Part shown: one piece after another, positions 41,828-50,849 of the stretch
Layout of the letters: the number at the start of each line of letters is the position of its first letter
How positions within the stretch are numbered: the first letter of the stretch is position 1
Source of the DNA: DASSBG01 sp965651365
GTDB taxonomy: Bacteria > Pseudomonadota > Gammaproteobacteria > Xanthomonadales > Rhodanobacteraceae
Length of the DNA: 51,148 bases
NCBI GenBank assembly: GCA_965651365.1
Contig: CBFGSA010000004.1
Location: forward strand, 1 to 51,148
Reading direction: 5' to 3'
Made by a program: the position numbers and the translations under genes
Notes under the pieces: model-generated
Told to the model about the DNA's origin: nothing
What the model saw: the letters and a program-made list of their open reading frames with translations, nothing else
Database searches by the model: none

Positions 41828-44143
41828 ATGGGCGCGCGAGCGGCAGCACGCTGGATCGTGTGGGCACTGTCGCTGGGCGCTTTGTGCGCAGTGGCTGCGT
41901 GGCGCATGGACCCGGCCGGTGCACTGGACACCAATATCCTCAGTCTGCTGCCGCAGCAGCACGCCGACCCGGCGCTGGACAAGGCCACCGAGCGCAGCCG
42001 CGATGCCTTCAGCCAGCAGCTGCTGGCCCTGGTCACGGGACCTGACACGATGCAAACACGCCAGGCCGCCCAGGCTGCCTGGCACACCTTGACTACAGCC
42101 GGTCTGACCGCCGAGGAAACCGGCTCCAGTGTCGAGCGCGTGCTGAATCTGCTGCGTGAGCGTCCTTTCGTACTCTTGTCCACCGCCCAGCGCCAGCGCT
42201 TCGAACGCGAAGGTCCGAAAGCGCTGGCGACCGATGTGGCGGTGGCCCTGGCCAGTCCGGCCGGCGCGGTCAATTTCGGCAATGACCCGGCCGGCTACCT
42301 GACCCGCTATGTATCGAGCCTGCCGCGCCCCTACCCCGACTTTCTCCCTGACGGCGACATGCTCTCGGCCGAGCGCGACGGTCGGCGGCTGTTCCTGCTC
42401 CGGCTCGGGGCCGGGCCGACCGCCTTCGGCAGCCAGGACTCCGAGCGCGCCGCGCACGCCGTTGCCGCGGCCGAACGCGCCGTCGAGTCGGCATGCCCGT
42501 CGTGCACGTTCGAGGCCACCGGCGCTGCCCTGTTTGCCGCCGCCGCACGCCACGAGGCGAAACAGGAAACGACCTGGCTGTCGCTGACCTCGACCTTGCT
42601 GATCATGATCCTGATCGCCATCGTGTTCCGGTCGCTGGCACCGCATCTGCTGGGTTTTCTGCAGCTTTTTGCCAGCGTCGCCGCGGCCAGTGCCGCGGTG
42701 ATTGCCGTGTTCGGCTCGATCAACGTGCTGACCCTGGTGTTCGGCACCACCTTGCTCGGCATCGCGATCGACTACGCCTTTTTGTACTTTTCCGAATACT
42801 GGTTCGGATGCAGCGCGCCCGCGCAAGTCATGCGCCGGATACGCAGCGGCCTCGGCGTGGGCCTGGCTACCGGCGTGCTGGCCTTCGCCTTTCTGGCCCT
42901 GACCGGCTTCCCGGCACTGAGCCAGATCGCGCTGTTCTCGGTCGCTGGCCTGCTGGAAGCCGCGTTGGTGGTGGCACTGATTTTTCCGGTGTCCCTGGCC
43001 CGTGAGCCGAGCGTTGCGGCCCGCGCCGTGGTGGACTGGTCGGCGCGTTTCGTGGCCCGCGCCTGCCGGCCCTCGCGCGTGCGCTGGCTGCTGCCGGCGC
43101 TGGCCCTGGTGCTGGCGGTGCCGGGCTGGTTCTGGCTCAAGCCCAGCGACGATGTGCGCGAGCTGTCGCATTTCCCGCCCGGGCTGCTGCACACCGATCA
43201 GCATATCCGCACGCAACTGGCACGCTTCCCGGCCAGCGGTTTTTTCCTTACCGAGGCGCCCGATCTCGCCACCGCCATGGAGCGCGAGGATGCACTGTTT
43301 GCGCGCTTGAAAAAAGACGACCTGGAGGCCGATCCGCTCGGCCTCAGTCGCTTCCTGCCCTCGGTCCGAGCACAGCAGGCCAGCCTGGCCACATGGCGCG
43401 CGTTGCTGGCTGACCCTGACAAGGTACGCCAGGCATTCACCGCCCTCGGATTGCCTGCGGAACTGGCTGACCATGTCGAAAAGGGCTGGCGGGCAGCGCC
43501 GCATGAACCCATCCGCAGCGGGGAACTGTTCGCTGCCGCACCGGATCTCGGGCGCTTCGTGATTCGGCTTGACGGCAGCATCGCCCTGATTGCCACGGTG
43601 TTCACTGATCGGGAAGTGACAGGCGCTCCACTGGCGCAGGCCGCCCGCGGCCTGGACGGCGTGCGCTATATCGAGCCACTGGCGCGGATTACCGAGACCT
43701 TCGCCAGCATCCGCGTGCGCGCGGTGTGGCTGGTGGTGGCCGGCTACCTGCTGATTTCGCTGCTGCTGATGTGGCGCTACGGCGGCCGCGAGGGCCTGCG
43801 CATGATTTATCCGCCACTCGTGGCGTTGGGCATCACGCTGGGCGCCATGGGCTGGCTGGGCCAGCCGGTCAATGTATTCGTGATGGTGGCGTTGATCCTG
43901 ATCCTCGGACTCGGTCGCGACTACGCCGTGTTCCTGCGCGAAGTCGGTCCGCACGAACGCTCGCCGGCGCTGGCGGTGACGCTGTCGGCCGTGACCACGC
44001 TGCTGTCCTTCGGTCTGCTGGCACTGAGCCGCATTCCGGCCTTGCATGTGTTTGGCCTCGCCACCGGCATCGGCATCCTGGCCAGCTACCTGCTGGCGCC
44101 GCTGTCGTTGCCGCCGGTTTCCGGCAAGGAGCACAACACATGA
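41828..44143 (+). CDS. MMPL/RND family lipid exporter
   Basis: The 771-residue inner membrane protein has about twelve transmembrane helices in two similar halves, each with a large periplasmic loop. The second half has the GLGRDYAVFLRE segment that corresponds to the proton-relay Asp-Tyr region of MMPL proteins. First-half GTTLLGIAIDYAFLYFSEYW is the same motif. It starts with no gap from the LolA-like gene. Proposed role is export of the locus product through the periplasm. Confidence 0.92.
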   Translation: MGARAAARWIVWALSLGALCAVAAWRMDPAGALDTNILSLLPQQHADPALDKATERSRDAFSQQLLALVTGPDTMQTRQAAQAAWHTLTTAGLTAEETGSSVERVLNLLRERPFVLLSTAQRQRFEREGPKALATDVAVALASPAGAVNFGNDPAGYLTRYVSSLPRPYPDFLPDGDMLSAERDGRRLFLLRLGAGPTAFGSQDSERAAHAVAAAERAVESACPSCTFEATGAALFAAAARHEAKQETTWLSLTSTLLIMILIAIVFRSLAPHLLGFLQLFASVAAASAAVIAVFGSINVLTLVFGTTLLGIAIDYAFLYFSEYWFGCSAPAQVMRRIRSGLGVGLATGVLAFAFLALTGFPALSQIALFSVAGLLEAALVVALIFPVSLAREPSVAARAVVDWSARFVARACRPSRVRWLLPALALVLAVPGWFWLKPSDDVRELSHFPPGLLHTDQHIRTQLARFPASGFFLTEAPDLATAMEREDALFARLKKDDLEADPLGLSRFLPSVRAQQASLATWRALLADPDKVRQAFTALGLPAELADHVEKGWRAAPHEPIRSGELFAAAPDLGRFVIRLDGSIALIATVFTDREVTGAPLAQAARGLDGVRYIEPLARITETFASIRVRAVWLVVAGYLLISLLLMWRYGGREGLRMIYPPLVALGITLGAMGWLGQPVNVFVMVALILILGLGRDYAVFLREVGPHERSPALAVTLSAVTTLLSFGLLALSRIPALHVFGLATGIGILASYLLAPLSLPPVSGKEHNT

Positions 44144-44706
44144 AGCACTGCCTGGCACTGTTGCTGCTTGCAGCGTTGCTGACCGGCTGCGCCAGCCTGC
44201 CGCGGGGCCCGGGCTGCGTCAAGATCGGCCCCTTCGGCGGCGCCTGTCTGCTGCCGCCCGCGGCGTTGCCGGCGGTGCGCGCCAGCCATATTGTCAACAT
44301 CGTGCACGAGGAGCAGAAGGACACGTTCCTGGGTCAGCTGCGGGTGGATCACCAGACCATGCGCCTGGCCGCATCCAGCCTGTTCGGCACCCACCTGTTC
44401 ACGATCGACTGGGACGGCCACAGGGTCAGCGTGCAGCCGCCCCGCGAGGGCTTGCGGCCCAAGCTGATCACGGCCATGCTTGAGGCCGCGATTGCCGATC
44501 CGGCGCGGCTGCGCCCACAACTGCACGGCATCGAGCTGGCCGTTTCGAAGCACGCCGATGGCAGTGAGGTGCGTGAATTGCGTGAACACGGACGCCTTGT
44601 CGCGCGCATCCAGCGCAGTTCCGGCGGACTGGACCAGGCGTATCTGAGCATCGACATTGCGCCCGCCAAACTGCATCTGGAACTGAAACCGATGGAGGCA
44701 CAGTGA
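44140..44706 (+). CDS. DUF3261 family lipoprotein
   Basis: The 188-residue precursor has a lipoprotein signal with the lipobox LTGC (MKHCLALLLLAALLTGC). DUF3261 proteins are found almost only in aryl polyene-type loci and have LolB-like size and localisation, so it may receive the lipid product at the outer membrane. An AAGGAG site lies just before the ATG, which overlaps the MMPL stop. Confidence 0.88.
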   Translation: MKHCLALLLLAALLTGCASLPRGPGCVKIGPFGGACLLPPAALPAVRASHIVNIVHEEQKDTFLGQLRVDHQTMRLAASSLFGTHLFTIDWDGHRVSVQPPREGLRPKLITAMLEAAIADPARLRPQLHGIELAVSKHADGSEVRELREHGRLVARIQRSSGGLDQAYLSIDIAPAKLHLELKPMEAQ

Positions 44707-45134
44707 ACCGGTTTCCGCCTCCTTCCGAGCTTCTGCCGCATGCCGGCCCCGCCGTGCTGATCGACGAGATCCTGTCCGACACCGACAGCGTGGTGCGCGC
44801 CTCGGCGCACATCACGCCGCAGCATCCGTTCTTCGTCGCCGGCCACGGCGTGCCGACCTGGGTCGGCATCGAGATGATGGCCCAGGCGATCGCCGCCCAC
44901 GCCGGCCTCAGCGGCCAGCGCGAAGGCCGTGAACCGCGCCAGGGCATGCTGCTGGGCACGCGCCGCTACCAGGCCAGCACGTCCTGGTTTGCCGACGGCG
45001 ACACGCTCACCATCACGGCGCAGACCGCCTTTGGTCACGAAGGCGGCATGGCCGCCTGCGACTGCCGCATCGAGAACGCCGCCGGCCTGCTGGCCGAAGC
45101 GACCATCATCATTGTCGAAGGAGAGATTGCATGA
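44703..45134 (+). CDS. ApeP-like 3-hydroxyacyl-ACP dehydratase subunit
   Basis: The 143-residue hotdog protein starts with GTG, overlapping the DUF3261 stop as GTGA. Features are LLPHAGPAVLIDEILS, HPFFVAGHGVPTWVGIEMMAQAIAAHAG and a C-terminal strand region. This is the ApeP family, the partner of ApeI in the heteromeric polyene dehydratase. Its stop overlaps the FabG-like start as ATGA. In E. coli-type clusters a ketosynthase gene sits near here; none is present. Confidence 0.88.
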   Translation: MNRFPPPSELLPHAGPAVLIDEILSDTDSVVRASAHITPQHPFFVAGHGVPTWVGIEMMAQAIAAHAGLSGQREGREPRQGMLLGTRRYQASTSWFADGDTLTITAQTAFGHEGGMAACDCRIENAAGLLAEATIIIVEGEIA

Positions 45135-45862
45135 GCCGTGAACGACGCGTTCTGGTCACCGGCGCCAGCGGCGGCATTGGCCGCGCCATCACCCGACGCC
45201 TGGGCATGGCCGGCTTTGCCGTCACCGCGCACTACCGCAGCAACGACGCCAGCGCGGAGTCCCTGGCCGAGGAGATTCGCGCCAGCGGAGGACACGCCGA
45301 CACGCTCGGCTTCGACATCACCGACCGTGAAGCCACCCGCGCCGCACTCGAGGCCGACATCGAGACCAGGGGCATGTGGTGGGGCGTGGTGCTGAATGCC
45401 GGCATCACCGCCGACAATGCCTTTCCAGCCATGCCGGGTGAAGACTGGGACCGGGTGGTCGACACCAACCTGGGCGGCTTCTACAACGTGCTGCATCCGC
45501 TGACCATGCCGCTGGTGCGCCTGCGCGACGGCGGCCGCATCGTCAGCATCGCCTCGGTGGCTGGCCAGACCGGCAACCGCGGCCAGGTCAACTACAGCGC
45601 GGCCAAGGCCGGCCTGATCGGCGCCAGCAAGGCGCTGGCGGTGGAACTGGCCAAGCGGCGCATCACCGTCAACTGTGTGGCGCCGGGCCTGATCGAAACC
45701 GACATGCTGGATGAGGCGCCAGTCGAGGAAATTCTCAAGCACATCCCCATGGGCCGCGCCGGCACCCCGGACGAAGTGGCCGGCCTGGTCGCCTTCCTGT
45801 TCACCGAACCGGCCGCCTACATCACGCGTCAGGTGCTGGGGATCAATGGCGGGTTGTGTTGA
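45131..45862 (+). CDS. 3-oxoacyl-ACP reductase (FabG-like SDR)
   Basis: The 243-residue short-chain dehydrogenase has the NADPH loop VTGASGGIGRAI (9-20), LNAGITADN and the catalytic set Asn113, Ser142, Tyr155 and Lys159. It matches ApeQ-type ketoreductases of aryl polyene loci. It is the last gene of the operon; repeats follow. ATGA overlap with the dehydratase gene. Confidence 0.93.
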   Translation: MSRERRVLVTGASGGIGRAITRRLGMAGFAVTAHYRSNDASAESLAEEIRASGGHADTLGFDITDREATRAALEADIETRGMWWGVVLNAGITADNAFPAMPGEDWDRVVDTNLGGFYNVLHPLTMPLVRLRDGGRIVSIASVAGQTGNRGQVNYSAAKAGLIGASKALAVELAKRRITVNCVAPGLIETDMLDEAPVEEILKHIPMGRAGTPDEVAGLVAFLFTEPAAYITRQVLGINGGLC

Positions 45863-46139
45863 GCGGCAAGCGGTGTGTGATGAGCGCTGAGCGGTGAGCA
45901 AGTCTGCGCAGGTTGATTGTTCGATTGCAGGTATTCGTCCTGCCGCTGGCTCCGCGTAACGCATCCCGCACCGCATCGTCACCCCGGGGCTGCACGCAGT
46001 GCACAACCCCACACTCCCCGTCACCCCGGGGCTGCACGTAGTGTAGAACCCGGGGTCCATTTTGATCTTGCTTCGGGACCATGCCTCAATACGAAAATGG
46101 ATCCCGGGTTCCGGCCTGCGGCCGGCCCCAGGATGACGA
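45863..46139. repeat. heptamer remnants and dispersed palindromic repeat, copy 3
   Basis: The 307-base gap after the FabG-like gene starts with degenerate GAGCGGT/GAGCGCT units (45863-45899). The palindromic repeat (45977-46139) contains two near-identical 23-base CGTCACCCCGGGG segments (45977 and 46019) and ends in GGCCCCAGGATGACG. Its right part (46094-46139) closely matches copy 2. No coding sequence seen. Confidence 0.8.
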
Positions 46140-46169
46140 AAGTACACACCTTGGTATTCGGGAGATCTG

Positions 46170-48059
46170 TTACGCCGCATCGCCGCGCAGGGCGCGGACC
46201 TTTTTTTCCAGCAGCTCTGCACCCGCCTGCTGCGGCGGCACGGGCTCGCCGCAAACCAGCTCGATACGCGCGCGGAAGCGGCGCGGCAGACGCAGACGCC
46301 CGAGCATCGAATCGCGGCGGCTGAACAGGCTGCCCCACAGGCCACGGATCGCCATCGGCACCACCGGCACGGTGCGTCGCTGCAAAATCCGCTCGACACC
46401 GGGCCGGAAGCGCTGGATGTCGCCGTCGCGGGTGATGGCGCCCTCCGGGAAGATACACACGATATTGCCCTCGGCCAGCTCGCGGTCGACTTCGTCAAAG
46501 GCGCGTTGCATCAGCTCCGGGTCTTCCTTGTGGCCCGCGATCGGGATCGCCTTGGCCGCCTGGAACAGAAAGCGCATGCCCGGGATGTCGAAGATCCTGT
46601 AGTACATCACGAAGCGCACAGGCCGCCCCACGCAGCCCAGGATGACCAGCGGGTCCATGAAGCTGACATGATTGCACACCAGCAGTGCCGGCCCATCCTC
46701 GGGGATGAGTTCGAGATTCTGCTTGCGGATACGGTACATGAGATTGATCAGCACCCAGTCGACGAAGCGCAGCAGGAACTCGGGCACCAGGGTGTAGATG
46801 TAGATCGCCACCAGCGCGTTGAGGATGGCCGTCGCCAGCAGCAGGCCGGGAATGCCGAGGTGCACCACGTTCAGCAGCAGGATCGACAGGCCCGCCGCCA
46901 CGACCATGAACAGCGCGTTGAGGATGTTGTTGGCGGCGATCACGCGGGACACCCGCGCCTTGTCGGTGCGGGTCTGGATCAGGGCGAAGAGCGGCACCGT
47001 GAAAAAGCCGCTGAATACCGCCATCATCGTGAGGTCGAACAGCACGCGGAACATGTGCGGCTGGTCCAGCATCGCGCCCACGCCCAGTGCCAACTGGCCG
47101 GCGTGGTGCGGATGCGCGAAGTACAGGTCGATGCCGAAGGCCGTCATGCCGATCGAGCCGAACGGCACCAGGCCGATCTCGACCTTGTGGCCTGACAGCT
47201 TTTCGCACAGCACCGAGCCCACACCGATACCGATCGAGAACACCGCCAGCAGCAGGGTGTAGACGCCGGCATCGCCGCCCAGCACCTCGCGCGTGAAATT
47301 GGGCAACTGGGTGAAATACACCGAACCGAAAAACCAGAACCAGGAAATGCCCAGGCACGACAGGAACACGGTGCGGTTGCCGACGATGTATTTCAGATTG
47401 CGCCAGGTCTCCGTGACCGGGTTCCAGTTGAACTTCAGCTTCGGGTCCGGCGCCGGCACCCGCGGCATCGCCAGCGAGGCCGCAAATCCGGCCACGGCAA
47501 TCGCGATTGCGCTCAGGCCCACCACCCAGGCGCCGAAGCCGTCGATGCGGATCAGGGTGGAACCCAGAATCGTGCCCAGCAGGATCGCGACAAAAGTCGC
47601 CATCTCGGTCAGGCCGTTGCCACCGACCAGCTCGCGGTCGCTCAGCACCTGCGGCAGCAGTCCGTACTTGAGCGGCCCGAACAGGGTCGACTGCAGGCCC
47701 ATCATGAACAGCATCACCAGCAGCAGGTTGATGTCGCGCGTGAAAAAGCCGGCGCAGGCCACCGCCATGATGGCAATCTCCAGCGCCTTGATCACCTGCG
47801 CCAGCCGCGCCTTGTCGAACTTGTCCGACAACTGGCCGCTGGTGGCCGAGAACAGCAGAAACGGCAGGATGAACAGGCCGGCCGCGAGATTGGTGTAGAA
47901 GGTGACGTCGCTGACACTGAGATTGACGGTGAGAAAAGCCACCAGCACCACCAGCGCATTCTTGAACAGGTTGTCGTTGAACGCGCCCAGCGACTGGGTC
48001 AGAAAAAACGGCAAATAGCGCCGCTCGCGCAACAAGCGAAATTGATTCTGCTGCCCCAT
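46170..48059 (-). CDS. LplT-PlsC fusion: lysophospholipid flippase and acyltransferase
   Basis: The 629-residue protein has an MFS-type membrane domain (about 1-410, with FLTQSLGAFNDNLFKNALVV typical of LplT). This is followed by a PlsC acyltransferase domain (HX4D in VCNHVSFMDPLV, then FPEGAITRDGD). The combination imports lysophospholipid across the inner membrane and reacylates it. Compared with E. coli, LplT is joined to the acyltransferase half of Aas, without the acyl-ACP synthetase half. Start at 48059 follows AAGGGGAGAG. The gene is separated from the polyene-like operon by repeats and runs in the opposite direction. Confidence 0.9.
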   Translation of the reverse strand: MGQQNQFRLLRERRYLPFFLTQSLGAFNDNLFKNALVVLVAFLTVNLSVSDVTFYTNLAAGLFILPFLLFSATSGQLSDKFDKARLAQVIKALEIAIMAVACAGFFTRDINLLLVMLFMMGLQSTLFGPLKYGLLPQVLSDRELVGGNGLTEMATFVAILLGTILGSTLIRIDGFGAWVVGLSAIAIAVAGFAASLAMPRVPAPDPKLKFNWNPVTETWRNLKYIVGNRTVFLSCLGISWFWFFGSVYFTQLPNFTREVLGGDAGVYTLLLAVFSIGIGVGSVLCEKLSGHKVEIGLVPFGSIGMTAFGIDLYFAHPHHAGQLALGVGAMLDQPHMFRVLFDLTMMAVFSGFFTVPLFALIQTRTDKARVSRVIAANNILNALFMVVAAGLSILLLNVVHLGIPGLLLATAILNALVAIYIYTLVPEFLLRFVDWVLINLMYRIRKQNLELIPEDGPALLVCNHVSFMDPLVILGCVGRPVRFVMYYRIFDIPGMRFLFQAAKAIPIAGHKEDPELMQRAFDEVDRELAEGNIVCIFPEGAITRDGDIQRFRPGVERILQRRTVPVVPMAIRGLWGSLFSRRDSMLGRLRLPRRFRARIELVCGEPVPPQQAGAELLEKKVRALRGDAA

Positions 48060-48183
48060 GCCTCTCCCCTTTTCTGCCGCGTCGATGTGCGCAGGCGCAA
48101 ACTTTACCATCCCGCGAGGCAGTGAGAACGGCGCCTCTTGATTCCTGCCACGCCGGCTCCGTCGCGCTGCTCCTTGAGCCGGC

Positions 48184-48360
48184 CTACGGCTTTTCGCGAT
48201 CCTCTTGGCCGTCGTCGTCCGGCTGTTCGTCGAGCAGGGGCAGGATCTCGGGAGTATCGAGGTCGTCGAACTGCTGGTGGCGGACGGCCCAGAAAAAGAT
48301 GCCGGCCGCGGCGGCGACCAGCAGCAGGCTGACGGGGATCAGGATCAGCAGCGCGTTCAT
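48184..48360 (-). CDS. ccoS: cbb3 oxidase maturation protein CcoS
   Basis: CcoS is a 58-residue single-span inner membrane protein (helix about 4-25) with a short acidic tail. It helps haem b/copper insertion into cbb3 cytochrome oxidase. The motifs NALLILIPVSLLL and FFWAVRHQQFDDLDTPE are typical of the family. Its ATG overlaps the ccoI stop by ATGA. No other reading frame in this place is convincing. Confidence 0.9.
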   Translation of the reverse strand: MNALLILIPVSLLLVAAAAGIFFWAVRHQQFDDLDTPEILPLLDEQPDDDGQEDREKP

Positions 48361-50606
48361 GCCGTTTGCATGTGCTGCCGGGCTTGCGCGGCGCCGGAGT
48401 CGCGCTCACCGGTGCGGATGCGCAGACTGTTGAGCACCACGGCCAGCGAGCTGGCACACATGCCGATGATGGCCAGCCACGGCGGCACCAGACCGGCGGC
48501 AGCGAACGGTACCGCGACCAGGTTGTAGGCCAGTGAACCGCGATGATTCTGCCGCAGAATGCGACCGGCGGCACGGGCGACGTGACGCGCCAGTGGCAGG
48601 CCCGCAAGCCCTTCGGTCAGCAGCATGCTGGCATGCACCTGGGCCAGTTCGGTGCCGTGCACCATGGCGGCCGACACATCGGCCGCGGCCAGCAGCGGTG
48701 CATCGTTGCTGCCGTCGCCCACGGCCAGCACCACGGCGCCCCCGGCACGCAGCGCTTCGGCCCGCGCCAGCTTGTCGCGCGTGCTCTGTCGCGCCTGCCA
48801 TGCGTCGACCTGGAGTCGGGTGGCCACGCGTTCGACCCGCGGCGTGGCGTCTCCGCTGAGAACTTCCAGTCGCATGCCACCGGAGGCCAGCGCCGCCAGG
48901 CTGTCTCGTGCGTCGAGGCGCAATTGCTCGTGCACCGGAAACACGGCCAGCAAGCCCCGGGCGTCGGCCAGCAGCAGGCTTTCGCTGGCAAGATCTGCCG
49001 CGACCGGCTGCGTGCGGACAAAGCCGGACCGGCCCAGGCGCAGTTCGCGCCCGTCGACCTGCCCGCGGATTCCGCCACCTTCGACAACCTCCACATCGCG
49101 GGCTTCGGGCAAATGGCGACCGGTCGCCAACTGCGCCAGGCGCTGGGCCAGCGGATGGCTGCTTTCGCGCGCCAGCGCCGCCGCCAGCGGCACAAGCTCG
49201 TCCACGGTCAAACCTGCGCGCAATGCGCGGACAGCCGCGACGTCGACGTGCGGCTCGGTGAGGGTACCGGTCTTGTCGAACAAGGCCGTATCGGCCCGCG
49301 CCAGTGCCGCAATATCCTCGGGCCGCGTGATCCACACGCCATGCCGACCCAGCACGGTCGCAACGCGGCTGAACACGGCCGGCGCCGCCAGCGCGAAGGC
49401 GCAGGGGCACGCCACGACCAGCACCGCGACCGCCGCATCAAAAGCCCGGCTCGGGTCTGCCCACAGCCAGAACAGGGCCGTGGCCAGACCCAGCAACAGC
49501 ACGCGGATGGCGAATCGGGCGGCCGCCTTGTCACCCACCGCGTCGCCGGCGCGCGTGCTGACGCGCCGCGCCAGCGACCCGAGCGCCGCCAGCGTGCTCC
49601 GTGCTGCGCGCTGGTCGACGCGCATCTCCAGCGGTCCGGCCACCACCATGCTGCCGGCTGCCACTGGCTGGCCCGGGTCGCGCCGTTGCGGGGTCGACTC
49701 CCCACTGAGCAACGCTTCATCGAGCAGGGTGCCGGCATTCAGTGCATGACCATCGGCCGGCACCACGGCGCCCTCGGCCACATGCAGCCGGTCCCCTGCA
49801 GCCAGCTCGGCCACGGCCACCCATTCCAGGCTGCCGTCATCACGGCGGCGCTGCGCTGCCACCGGCTCGGCATCGGCCGCGGCCTCGCCCAGAGCGTGAC
49901 TGCGGTGCCGCGCGCACATCGCCAGGTAGCGCCCCAGCAGCAGTACGAACACCAGCATGCTGATCGAATCGAACCAGATTTCCCCATGGCCGCGCACCGC
50001 GGCGACAATGCCGGTAGCAAAGACCAGGCCCACCGCCAGGCTGATGACGGTTTCCGTGCCCGGCCGGCGCCGGCGCAGTTCCTCCACGGCCTGGACGTAG
50101 AACGGCTGCGCCGCCCACAACACGACCGGCGTGGCCGCCAGCAGGCCAAGCCAGCGGAACAGCTCGCGGGTGATCGGGTCCACCGTCTCGAAATCGCCGA
50201 TATAGAGCACGGTCGCAAACATCATGGCCTGCATTGCAAAAAGGCCAGCCACGATCAGCCGCCGCAGCGCGGCGTGGGTTTCGTGGCGGCGCGTGTTGCC
50301 GAGCGCTGTTGTCGACAGTGGCCGCGCGACGCAGCCCGCTGTCGCGCAGGCCTCCAGCACGGCAACAAGACCGGTCCGGGTGGGGTCCCAGCACACCCGA
50401 AGACGCTGCGCCGTACGGTCGAGGTCAAAGCGGTGCAAGCCGTCAAGCTGCTGAAGGTGCGCTTCCAGACGCAGGACCTGATGCGGAGTCCTCAGCGCAT
50501 CCAGGTGCAACACCGCCTCTTGTTTGCCATCGCTGCGGCTGCGCACTACCTGGTCGTGCAGGCCGGGCCGCTGCCATGCAGCAGGCTCCAGCGCCGCGCT
50601 GCTCAT
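48357..50606 (-). CDS. ccoI: copper-transporting P1B-type ATPase CcoI, degenerate metal-binding domain
   Basis: CcoI exports copper for the cbb3 oxidase. The 749-residue ATPase has the membrane copper site CPC at 400-402, the phosphorylation motif DKTGT (Asp444), the HP motif ESSHPLAQ and GDGSNDAPLL. The N-terminal HMA-like domain (about 30-95) keeps the fold pattern, but the expected CxxC after the first strand is absent; cysteines in the first 100 residues are C72, C87 and C92 only. The cysteine-rich segment that often starts CcoI is also missing. ATG overlaps the FixH-like stop. Confidence 0.93.
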   Translation of the reverse strand: MSSAALEPAAWQRPGLHDQVVRSRSDGKQEAVLHLDALRTPHQVLRLEAHLQQLDGLHRFDLDRTAQRLRVCWDPTRTGLVAVLEACATAGCVARPLSTTALGNTRRHETHAALRRLIVAGLFAMQAMMFATVLYIGDFETVDPITRELFRWLGLLAATPVVLWAAQPFYVQAVEELRRRRPGTETVISLAVGLVFATGIVAAVRGHGEIWFDSISMLVFVLLLGRYLAMCARHRSHALGEAAADAEPVAAQRRRDDGSLEWVAVAELAAGDRLHVAEGAVVPADGHALNAGTLLDEALLSGESTPQRRDPGQPVAAGSMVVAGPLEMRVDQRAARSTLAALGSLARRVSTRAGDAVGDKAAARFAIRVLLLGLATALFWLWADPSRAFDAAVAVLVVACPCAFALAAPAVFSRVATVLGRHGVWITRPEDIAALARADTALFDKTGTLTEPHVDVAAVRALRAGLTVDELVPLAAALARESSHPLAQRLAQLATGRHLPEARDVEVVEGGGIRGQVDGRELRLGRSGFVRTQPVAADLASESLLLADARGLLAVFPVHEQLRLDARDSLAALASGGMRLEVLSGDATPRVERVATRLQVDAWQARQSTRDKLARAEALRAGGAVVLAVGDGSNDAPLLAAADVSAAMVHGTELAQVHASMLLTEGLAGLPLARHVARAAGRILRQNHRGSLAYNLVAVPFAAAGLVPPWLAIIGMCASSLAVVLNSLRIRTGERDSGAAQARQHMQTA

Positions 50607-50809
50607 GGCCCGCTGCTGGCTGTCGTCGCCGGCCGGGATACGGGAACGCCCAGCACCGTGCGCTCCGGCTCATGGGTCAGCTCGTCCGGATTCTGCATCG
50701 CCAGCACGATCATCCAGATGCACCCGGCCAGCGACGCGGCCAGGATGAACGCACCCAGCCACAGGATCGGCTGCCGGTACCAGGCTTCGTCATGTTGGCT
50801 CTTCTCCAT
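50603..50809 (-). CDS. short FixH/CcoH-like membrane protein
   Basis: A 68-residue protein with one transmembrane helix (WYRQPILWLGAFILAASLAGCIWMIVLAMQ) followed by a short tail. The position directly before ccoI and the W-P-W-type start of the helix suggest FixH/CcoH, a maturation factor of cbb3 oxidase. FixH is usually near 150 residues, so the periplasmic domain is missing or reduced. The start at 50809 has GAAGG upstream; ATGs at 50827, 50848 and 50899 extend the frame. Confidence 0.6.
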   Translation of the reverse strand: MEKSQHDEAWYRQPILWLGAFILAASLAGCIWMIVLAMQNPDELTHEPERTVLGVPVSRPATTASSGP

Positions 50810-50849
50810 GTCCTCAACCTTCGCCATCAGCCAGCCTGCCTGTGCCATT

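Noticed and set aside
41126..44158. 1010-codon minus-strand open frame opposite the MMPL exporter
   Set aside because: Low-complexity, Gln/Arg/His-rich translation typical of an antisense shadow; the plus-strand genes have clear domains and overlaps.
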